Assembly (NCBI GenBank): GCA_947373075.1
Contig: CANBWF010000050.1
Coordinates: 1-8,814, forward strand
Length of the DNA: 8,814 nt
From: Actinomycetota bacterium
Lineage (GTDB): Bacteria; Actinomycetota; Actinomycetes; S36-B12; UBA5976
Direction: 5' to 3'
Below, piece by piece: positions 1-5,975 of the stretch (position 1 is the stretch's first letter; each line of letters starts with the position of its first letter). The notes beneath the pieces were generated by a model, which was not told the origin of the DNA, did not search any database, and was given only the letters and a program-made list of their open reading frames with translations. The translations under genes were made by a program, and so were the position numbers.

Positions 1-1208
1 AGGAACTCCGAGACGAAGCTCGACATGCCTGGCAGCGCAAGCGAGGATAAACCAGCAAGCAAAATTACGCCTGAAAGAATTGGGGCCACTCGAGTCACCC
101 CACCGAAGTCAGCGATCAAAGATGAGCCACGGCGACTAGCTAAGAATCCAACAACGAGGAACAATGCACCTGTTGAGAAGCCGTGATTCACCATGTAGAA
201 AGTTGAACCAGAAAGTCCTTGCGCTGAGAAGACGAAAATGCCCAGCACGATAAAACCGAAATGGGAAATTGAGGAGAAAGCCACTAGGCGCATCATGTCA
301 GTCTGACCAATTGCCAGCAGCGCTCCGTAGAAGATGCTGATAACTGCGAGCGTGATAATCACTGGCGCATAGAATCTGCTTGCTTCCGGGAAAATCGGCA
401 ACAAGAAGTGCAGCATTCCGAAAGTTCCAACTTTGTCGAGCACACCAACAAGTAGTGTTGCCGTACCTGGCGTTGATTCAGCTGCTGCATCAGGTAACCA
501 AGTGTGGAACGGCACCATCGGGGCTTTAACAGCAAACGCGAAGAAGAAGCCAAGGAACAGCATCTTTTGAGTTGCTGGATCGATATTCAGATCAACTAAA
601 GTCTGGAAATCAAAACTTCCGCCTGAAGCGCCGGTTCGCATAGAGACGATGAACAGGCCGATAAGGGATGCCAACATGAACAACCCACCCACGAGTGAGT
701 AGAGCAAGAATTTCATTGCAGCATAAGCGCGCTGAGGTCCACCAAAACGACCAATAAGGAAATAAACCGGAATCAGCATCGCTTCGAAGAACACATAGAA
801 CAAGAACAAGTCTGTAGCGGCGAAAACACCAATCATGAAAGTTTCGAGAAGCAGGAATAAGCCGAAATATCCCTTTACGGTTCCACGACCAATGCGTTCG
901 ATATCGTTCCAGCTAGCGATGATTACTAGCGGCACCAAAATCGTAGCCATCACAATCAGGACTGCTGCGATTCCGTCTACGCCAAGCGCCCAATTGATAT
1001 TGAAGGTCGGGATCCAAGCATGACTTTCGGTGAACTGCATCCCTTTAACATTTGGATCCAGCGAAACACCAACATAAACGGCGCCTGCAGTGGTGATTGT
1101 TGCAAAAAATAACGCGATCTGTTTTGCCAACAAAGTGCGTGAGGCTGGTAAAGCGAAGACTGCAATCGCACCAACTAGTGGCGTTAGCATCAAACTGGTT
1201 AACAACAT
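1..1208 (-). CDS. nuoM: NADH-quinone oxidoreductase subunit M, 3' end cut off by window edge
   Basis: Antiporter-like membrane subunit of complex I that carries one proton channel in the membrane arm. The open frame runs from ATG at 1208-1206 to the left edge without a stop, giving 402 codons. The family is usually about 500 residues, so roughly the last 100 and the stop lie outside. The frame is hydrophobic throughout. Key residues in view are Glu142 in FFEAMLIPVYFLIGRFGG (equivalent to E. coli Glu144), Lys228 in FAVKAPMVPFHTWLPD and Lys259 in LDKVGTFG (equivalent to E. coli Lys234 and Lys265). The DMMRLVAFSSISHFGFIVLG segment typical of NuoM follows. The start is supported by GAGG at 1220-1217, 8 nt upstream, and by a gap of only 2 nt after the nuoL stop. 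TM8 reads LLVGVLDKVGTFG, a form I associate with actinobacteria. The paralogues NuoL and NuoN are excluded by the FEAMLIP motif and by gene order. Confidence 0.97.
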   Translation of the reverse strand, partial: MLLTSLMLTPLVGAIAVFALPASRTLLAKQIALFFATITTAGAVYVGVSLDPNVKGMQFTESHAWIPTFNINWALGVDGIAAVLIVMATILVPLVIIASWNDIERIGRGTVKGYFGLFLLLETFMIGVFAATDLFLFYVFFEAMLIPVYFLIGRFGGPQRAYAAMKFLLYSLVGGLFMLASLIGLFIVSMRTGASGGSFDFQTLVDLNIDPATQKMLFLGFFFAFAVKAPMVPFHTWLPDAAAESTPGTATLLVGVLDKVGTFGMLHFLLPIFPEASRFYAPVIITLAVISIFYGALLAIGQTDMMRLVAFSSISHFGFIVLGIFVFSAQGLSGSTFYMVNHGFSTGALFLVVGFLASRRGSSLIADFGGVTRVAPILSGVILLAGLSSLALPGMSSFVSEF

Positions 1209-1210
1209 AG

Positions 1211-3070
1211 TTAGAGCCTCACTAAGAGTAGAACTAGAGCAATCAAAACAGCGCCGCCAACCATAGTTAGTGCGTATGAGCGAACAAGACCGTTTTGGGT
1301 CCGACGCAATCGAGCAGACAGACCGCCGACAGTTGCGCCTACGCCACCAACTAGACCATCGACTGCGCGTGAATCAAACCAAACAAGTGCGCGAGTCAGG
1401 TACTGACCTGGACGCATAAATACTGCCTCGTTCAATGCATCGCCGTAAGCATCTGCGCGGGCCGCGCGAGTAAGTAATGAAACATTCTCTGGGGCGACTG
1501 AAGGCACTGGCGTCTTGGCGTACTTAAGCCAGCCATAACCTGCACCTAGCAGAACAACAGTTAGCGTGACTGGAATTAACACAGCGTTAGATGCCGGATC
1601 TTTTGGTGCGGCGACTCCAACAACTGGCTCAAGCCACAACTCGATGTCGCCCAAGAACTTAAGCGCCAAGCCACCGAAGACTGAACCGATAGCCAAAATA
1701 ATCATTGGCGCAGTCATAACAAGTGGTGACTCGTGTGGATGAACACCTTTCTTCCAACGTGATTCACCAAAGAATGTCATAGCCATCATGCGGGTCATGT
1801 AGAAAGCGGTAACTCCAGCGCCTAGCAAAGTTGCCAAACCTACTACTAAGTTCTGCGAGAAAGCAGCGTGAATAATTTCATCCTTACTCCAGAAACCAGC
1901 AAACGGTGGAATGCCGATGATTGCTAGGAAACCAAGTCCGAATGTGATGTAAGTAATTTTCATCGCGCCACGAAGTGCGCCATAGTTGCGCATGTTCACA
2001 TCGTCTTCCATGCCATGCATAACCGAACCGGCACCTAGGAATAGACCAGCTTTGAACATACCGTGGGTTAACAGGTGGAAGATTGCGAATACATAACCGA
2101 CTGGACCAAGACCGGCAGCCAAAATCATGTAACCGATCTGACTCATGGTTGAGCCAGCCAGACCCTTCTTGATGTCGTCTTTTGCAGTACCAATGAATGC
2201 ACCGAGTAGCAGAGTGATTGCACCGATAACTACGACAGCAGTGCGAGCAGTCTCAGATAAATCGAAGATTGCGTGCGCCCGAACAATCAGATAAACGCCA
2301 GCCGTAACCATGGTCGCCGCGTGAATCAGGGCCGATACTGGAGTAGGGCCTTCCATCGCATCGAGTAGCCAAGACTGCAAAGGGAACTGTGCGCTCTTAC
2401 CGCAGGCAGCTAATAACAAGGCCAAACCAATTAGGGTCAAACTTTGCCCTGATGCGTGCTGCGCATGCTCGGATACTCCACTGAATGTCACATCTTTGAA
2501 AGTAACGAACATCAGCATGATTGCTACAGATAGGCCAACGTCACCAACGCGGTTAACAACGAATGCTTTCTTGCCTGCAACTGCTGCTGATGGTTTGTGT
2601 TGGTAGAAGCTAATCAGTAGGTATGAAGCTAAACCAACACCTTCCCAACCCACATACAACAGCAGGTAATTGTCAGCGAGAACTAGCAACAACATTGCTG
2701 CTACGAAAAGATTTAGATAACCGAAGAACCGACGACGATTTTCATCGTGTGCCATGTAGCCGATTGAGTAAACATGAATCAGGGAACCAACACCGGTAAT
2801 TAGCAGTACAAATACAACTGAAAGCTGATCTAGGTGCAAGCCAAAAGGCACGTTGAAAGATCCGACAGAAATCCAATCAAAAAGGTGCTGATGGATATGA
2901 CGTTCTTCAGCGGGTTTACCAAGCAAAGCGATGAACTGAGTTACTCCAACTACAAACGCAGATGACGACATAGCCACCGCGAAGTAATGCCCCCAAGCAT
3001 TAGTGCGGCGGCCACCAAGGAGCAGTAAAGCAGCGCCAAATAATGGCAAGCCAATGAGTGCAGAAATCAT
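1211..3070 (-). CDS. nuoL: NADH-quinone oxidoreductase subunit L
   Basis: Distal antiporter-like subunit of the complex I membrane arm, about 619 residues, a normal length. Numbering here is from the ATG at 3070-3068. An in-frame TTG directly before it (3073-3071) is a possible but poorer start, because AGGGG at 3082-3078 is 7 nt from the ATG and only 4 nt from the TTG. Visible motifs are YVGWEGVGLASYLLI with Glu143, NRVGDVG with Asp177, Lys225 in CGKSAQFPLQSWLLDAMEGPTP, HAATMVTAGVYL with His250, HLLTHGMFKAGLF with two His and Lys341, and FWSKDEI with Lys396 and Asp397. These cover the expected proton-channel residues known from E. coli NuoL. The stretch after about residue 490 holds the long amphipathic lateral helix and final membrane segment expected of NuoL; the last 20 residues are strongly hydrophobic. 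It follows nuoK by 10 nt and precedes nuoM by 2 nt. Stop codon TAA at 1213-1211. Confidence 0.98.
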   Translation of the reverse strand: MISALIGLPLFGAALLLLGGRRTNAWGHYFAVAMSSSAFVVGVTQFIALLGKPAEERHIHQHLFDWISVGSFNVPFGLHLDQLSVVFVLLITGVGSLIHVYSIGYMAHDENRRRFFGYLNLFVAAMLLLVLADNYLLLYVGWEGVGLASYLLISFYQHKPSAAVAGKKAFVVNRVGDVGLSVAIMLMFVTFKDVTFSGVSEHAQHASGQSLTLIGLALLLAACGKSAQFPLQSWLLDAMEGPTPVSALIHAATMVTAGVYLIVRAHAIFDLSETARTAVVVIGAITLLLGAFIGTAKDDIKKGLAGSTMSQIGYMILAAGLGPVGYVFAIFHLLTHGMFKAGLFLGAGSVMHGMEDDVNMRNYGALRGAMKITYITFGLGFLAIIGIPPFAGFWSKDEIIHAAFSQNLVVGLATLLGAGVTAFYMTRMMAMTFFGESRWKKGVHPHESPLVMTAPMIILAIGSVFGGLALKFLGDIELWLEPVVGVAAPKDPASNAVLIPVTLTVVLLGAGYGWLKYAKTPVPSVAPENVSLLTRAARADAYGDALNEAVFMRPGQYLTRALVWFDSRAVDGLVGGVGATVGGLSARLRRTQNGLVRSYALTMVGGAVLIALVLLLVRL

Positions 3071-3082
3071 CAATAATCCCCT
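3071..3082 (-). promoter_or_regulatory. Ribosome binding site and start region of nuoL
   Basis: Reading the minus strand, AGGGG (3082-3078) overlaps the nuoK stop TAG (3083-3081) and is followed by the 7-nt spacer ATTATTG before ATG at 3070. The last three spacer bases, TTG, are an in-frame alternative start, but its spacing of 4 nt is short. This site favours ATG 3070 as the true nuoL start and suggests nuoL is translated by ribosomes finishing nuoK. Confidence 0.7.
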
Positions 3083-3380
3083 AGTACTTCAACAGACTTG
3101 CTTCATCAATTGAAGCTGAGCGACGGGTACGGAAAATCACAACAATGATGGCTAAACCAACCACAACTTCAGCCGCAGCAACCACCATTACAAAGAAAGC
3201 GGCTACCTGGCCATCAAGTGTTCCAGTGATGTGTGAGGCAGCAACAAAAGCAAGGTTTGCTGCATTGAGCATCATCTCAACACTCATGAAAACAATGATT
3301 GCGTTGCGCCGAACTAATACACCAAAAGCACCGATTGTGAACAAGATGCCGGCAAGAACTAAATAGTTGTTCGGGTTCAT
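3081..3380 (-). CDS. nuoK: NADH-quinone oxidoreductase subunit K
   Basis: Small membrane subunit of complex I, homologous to MrpC-type antiporter subunits, that links the quinone end of the membrane arm to the pumping subunits NuoN, M and L. It is 99 residues, the usual NuoK length, with three predicted membrane helices at about 6-23, 28-48 and 60-84. The two conserved buried acids are present: Glu35 in FMSVEMMLNAANLAF and Glu71 in VVAAAEVVVGLAIIV, equivalent to E. coli Glu36 and Glu72. The ATG at 3380-3378 overlaps the nuoJ stop TGA by 4 nt (ATGA). GAGG at 3391-3388, inside the end of nuoJ, lies 7 nt upstream. The short hydrophilic C-terminus (RTRRSASIDEASLLKY) is ordinary for the family. 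Confidence 0.98.
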   Translation of the reverse strand: MNPNNYLVLAGILFTIGAFGVLVRRNAIIVFMSVEMMLNAANLAFVAASHITGTLDGQVAAFFVMVVAAAEVVVGLAIIVVIFRTRRSASIDEASLLKY

Positions 3381-4102
3381 GAAGTCACCTCGTTGTTGGT
3401 TGAATCATCAGATTGTTCGACTGACTTGAAAATTCGTGGCAAAGATTCTTGCGAAGGTGAACCATCAGGCAGAAGCGCAGGGGTATCAACGGAGTTATGT
3501 AACGCCAACACACCAGGACTTGGCAATGGTGTTGGATGCCCTGCAAGTGTGCGCTCGCGCTGCAACTGTGCTTGAGTTTTGCGAGGTGTCCAACGTTCGT
3601 TGTGCGCCAACACCATAGCTCCAAGTGCTGCAGTAATCAGTAGAGCGGACGTTACTTCAAATGCAAGTAGATAACGGCCGAAAATTAATTGAGCCAAACC
3701 TTCGATGTTGCCACCGTTAGCATCGTTGGCTACAGCAACACCAGCAGCAGCGGAGAATCCTGTTGTGGTGATTGCTGAAGTTAAAAGCGCGCCAAATGCG
3801 AAAGCCAAAATTGTGCCGACCAAACGCTGACCTTTGATTGTTTCAATTAATGAATCTGATGAATCAACACCAACAATCATCAAAACAAAAAGGAACAACA
3901 TCATTACTGCACCGGTATAAACAACAATCTGAGTTGTGCCCAAGAAGGCACCGCCAAGGCTGAAGTAGAGCACGGCAAGGTTAATCATGGTGAAAGCAAC
4001 CCAAAGCGCGCTATGCACTGCCTTACGTGAGATAACCAAACCGACTGCGCCGATCACCGAAAAAATTGCGGTCACCCAAAAAATTACGACTTCACCGGTC
4101 AT
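3377..4102 (-). CDS. nuoJ: NADH-quinone oxidoreductase subunit J, with long C-terminal tail
   Basis: Membrane subunit of complex I, 241 residues. The core (residues 1-168) has about five membrane helices. It includes TTQIVVYTGAVMMLFLFVLMIVG (56-78), the TM3 segment with conserved Tyr62 where family structures show a pi-bulge hinge involved in coupling. It also includes FGRYLLAFEVTSALLITAALGAMVLAHN, the family's fifth helix with a conserved Glu149. Residues 171-241 form a hydrophilic tail rich in Pro, Ser and Asp that E. coli NuoJ (about 184 residues) does not extend to in the same way. The tail's PGVLALHNSVDTPALLPDG stretch resembles actinobacterial NuoJ, and its function is not known to me. 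ATG at 4102-4100 shares one base with the nuoI stop (TAATG). A modest Shine-Dalgarno, GGTGAG at 4114-4109, is 6 nt upstream. The stop TGA overlaps the nuoK start by 4 nt. Confidence 0.97.
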   Translation of the reverse strand: MTGEVVIFWVTAIFSVIGAVGLVISRKAVHSALWVAFTMINLAVLYFSLGGAFLGTTQIVVYTGAVMMLFLFVLMIVGVDSSDSLIETIKGQRLVGTILAFAFGALLTSAITTTGFSAAAGVAVANDANGGNIEGLAQLIFGRYLLAFEVTSALLITAALGAMVLAHNERWTPRKTQAQLQRERTLAGHPTPLPSPGVLALHNSVDTPALLPDGSPSQESLPRIFKSVEQSDDSTNNEVTS

Positions 4103-4641
4103 TACTCACTCACCGCCTTTAACTGATTTAGTCCAGTCACATTGCCCAAGTAGTAATCCTGATCAGTTGCACCATCAGCCATTTCGTGTGGCGCAGCTTC
4201 CATTCCAGGCAAAAGCGGAGCCAGTAAGTCGGCCTTTTCGTATATGAGTTTTTCGCGTGAATTCTCAGCAAGTTCGTATTCGTTAGTCATCGTTAGTGCG
4301 CGAGTTGGACATGCCTCAATGCAAAGCCCACACAAGATACAACGCAAGTAGTTGATCTGGTAAACGCGACCATAACGTTCACCTGGTGAGAAGCGCTCTT
4401 CCTCGGTGTTATCCGCACCTTCAACCAAAATGGCATCTGCTGGACAAGCCCAAGCACAAAGTTCACAGCCAATACATTTTTCTAGACCATCTGGGTGACG
4501 ATTTAGTTGGTGGCGACCATGAAAGCGTGGCTTCGGTGGGTAGATGTCGCGCTCTTCTGGGTACTGTTCAGTCGTTACTTTCTTGAACATTGAGAAGAAT
4601 GTGACGCTAAACCCGCGAATCACTTGTGGCAACTGTGGCAT
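4102..4641 (-). CDS. nuoI: NADH-quinone oxidoreductase subunit I (2x 4Fe-4S ferredoxin-type)
   Basis: Peripheral-arm subunit of complex I that carries 4Fe-4S clusters N6a and N6b and passes electrons from NuoG towards NuoB and quinone. It is 179 residues, normal length. Two bacterial-ferredoxin motifs are complete: C56-IG-C59-EL-C62-AWA-C66-P and C101-IL-C104-GL-C107-IEA-C111-P. The N-terminal segment (about 1-25, including GFSVTFFSMFKK) is the amphipathic anchor that lies on the membrane and NuoH. PRFHGRHQLNRHPDGLEKCIGCELC and ALTMTNEYELAENSREKLIYEK are strongly characteristic of NuoI, distinguishing it from generic ferredoxins. ATG at 4641-4639 shares one base with the nuoH stop TAA (TAATG), with GGAAGG at 4653-4648 placed 6 nt upstream. 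The stop overlaps the nuoJ start by one base. Confidence 0.98.
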   Translation of the reverse strand: MPQLPQVIRGFSVTFFSMFKKVTTEQYPEERDIYPPKPRFHGRHQLNRHPDGLEKCIGCELCAWACPADAILVEGADNTEEERFSPGERYGRVYQINYLRCILCGLCIEACPTRALTMTNEYELAENSREKLIYEKADLLAPLLPGMEAAPHEMADGATDQDYYLGNVTGLNQLKAVSE

Positions 4642-5975
4642 TACTGACCTTCCACTTCCGCTACTGGAGCTTGTGTTTGGGCGACTTTAAGTGCAGCCAA
4701 GCGCGACGGTTGTGCGCTCTGCCCTGGTAGTGGTGGAACTGGGAACCCACCTTCAAATGGATCAAAACCACGAGCTTCGCGTTCGCGCTGCTCATCATCG
4801 ATAACCGCTTGCTGTTTCTTGGCTCTAATTTCCATGTAGTACGAAATAACTACACCGATGAACAGCACTGCACTAGCGATAAATAGCAATGCACGAGTAT
4901 CCAACATGTTTGCATTGCGTAGTTCTCGAGCGCTTGCCACGATAATAATCCAAACAATCGAAACTGGAATCAAAACTTTCCAACCGAACTTCATGAACTG
5001 GTCGTAACGCATACGTGGAAGCGTGCCGCGAAGCCAAATGAAAACGAATAGGAATGCGAAGATTTTGCCAAAGAACCAAAGCATTGGCCACCAGCCTTCG
5101 TTTGCACCCGACCAAGCAGAAATTGGCCATGGAGCACGCCAGCCACCAAGGAACAAAGTGGTTGCCATCGCTGAAACAGTAACCATGTTCACGTATTCAG
5201 CTAGGAAGAACAGTGCGAACTTAAGTGATGAGTACTCGGTGTGGAAACCACCAACAAGTTCACCTTCAGCTTCTGGAAGATCGAATGGTGCACGGTTAGT
5301 TTCACCAACCATTGCAATTGTGTAAATCGCGAATGATGGCAGCAACAAAACGCCGTACCAGATGTGCTGCTGACTTTCTACGATTACTGAAGTAGACATC
5401 GAAGATGCATAAAGGAATACCGCAACGAATGACAAGCCCATTGCGATTTCGTAGCTAATCATCTGTGCACTTGAACGCAAACCGCCAAGTAGCGGATATG
5501 TTGAACCAGACGCCCAACCTGCAAGCACAATGCCGTAAATACCGACCGATGCAATCGCTAGCACGTATAAAACTGAAACCGGGAAGTCGGTTAGCTGCAA
5601 TGGGGTCTGATGTCCGAACATTGAAACAGTAGGTCCAAGTGGAATAACGGCAAAAGTTAGGAACGCTGTAGTTGCTGAAATAACTGGCGCGATGCAGTAA
5701 ACAGCTAGGTGCGCAGTCTTTGGAATAATTTCTTCCTTGAGTGCAAGCTTGATGCCGTCCATAAGTGACTGCAATAAACCAAATGGACCAACGCGGTTTG
5801 GACCGATACGCATCTGCATACGACCAACCACACGACGTTCTGCCCAAATCGTCATCAGAGTCATTACAACCATGATTGCGAAAATTCCGACAACCTTTAG
5901 CAAGATGATCAAAATAGGATCAGTGCCAAATTGAGTAGCAGTTGCTGTTTGTCCAACACGTACTAGCGATGTCAC
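4641..5975 (-). CDS. nuoH: NADH-quinone oxidoreductase subunit H (quinone-site membrane subunit)
   Basis: Membrane subunit at the heel of complex I that forms the quinone entry chamber with NuoB and NuoD and starts the proton pathway. It is 444 residues, much longer than E. coli NuoH (about 325). Both signature regions are intact: WAERRVVGRMQMRIGPNRVG and following (44-76), and GETNRAPFDLPEAEGELVGG with FHTEYSS (224-250), the acidic loop lining the quinone cavity. After the last helix expected from E. coli (about 333-348), residues 361-380 form an additional hydrophobic segment. A charged and then proline-rich tail follows (about 383-444, with GFPVPPLPG), similar to actinobacterial NuoH. The start is GTG at 5975-5973, overlapping the nuoG stop by 4 nt (GTGA); a perfect GGAGG at 5986-5982 sits 6 nt upstream. 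The first membrane helix begins near residue 20, which suits this start. Confidence 0.98.
   Translation of the reverse strand: MTSLVRVGQTATATQFGTDPILIILLKVVGIFAIMVVMTLMTIWAERRVVGRMQMRIGPNRVGPFGLLQSLMDGIKLALKEEIIPKTAHLAVYCIAPVISATTAFLTFAVIPLGPTVSMFGHQTPLQLTDFPVSVLYVLAIASVGIYGIVLAGWASGSTYPLLGGLRSSAQMISYEIAMGLSFVAVFLYASSMSTSVIVESQQHIWYGVLLLPSFAIYTIAMVGETNRAPFDLPEAEGELVGGFHTEYSSLKFALFFLAEYVNMVTVSAMATTLFLGGWRAPWPISAWSGANEGWWPMLWFFGKIFAFLFVFIWLRGTLPRMRYDQFMKFGWKVLIPVSIVWIIIVASARELRNANMLDTRALLFIASAVLFIGVVISYYMEIRAKKQQAVIDDEQREREARGFDPFEGGFPVPPLPGQSAQPSRLAALKVAQTQAPVAEVEGQ

Noticed and set aside
1209..1210. Possible terminator or promoter between nuoL and nuoM, and likewise at the 10-nt nuoK-nuoL gap
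   Set aside because: The spaces are 2 and 10 nt and contain only ribosome binding signals; no room for a terminator hairpin or promoter.
1455..1467. GC-rich near-palindrome GCGCGG-G-CCGCGC that could form a hairpin
   Set aside because: It lies inside nuoL and encodes the Arg-Ala-Ala-Arg-Ala stretch; the one-base loop is too small for a real hairpin and no U-tract follows. Chance from Ala/Arg codons.
3145..3366. Plus-strand open frame of 73 codons opposite nuoK
   Set aside because: It lies wholly antisense to nuoK, whose length and Glu35/Glu71 motifs are clear. Its composition (runs of Ala, Thr, Lys) is what the reverse of a hydrophobic membrane gene gives, and no Shine-Dalgarno or context supports it.
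5455..5847. Minus-strand open frame of 130 codons in another frame inside nuoH
   Set aside because: Fully nested in nuoH out of frame, no recognisable motif, and composition rich in Cys, Arg and Trp typical of an off-frame reading.
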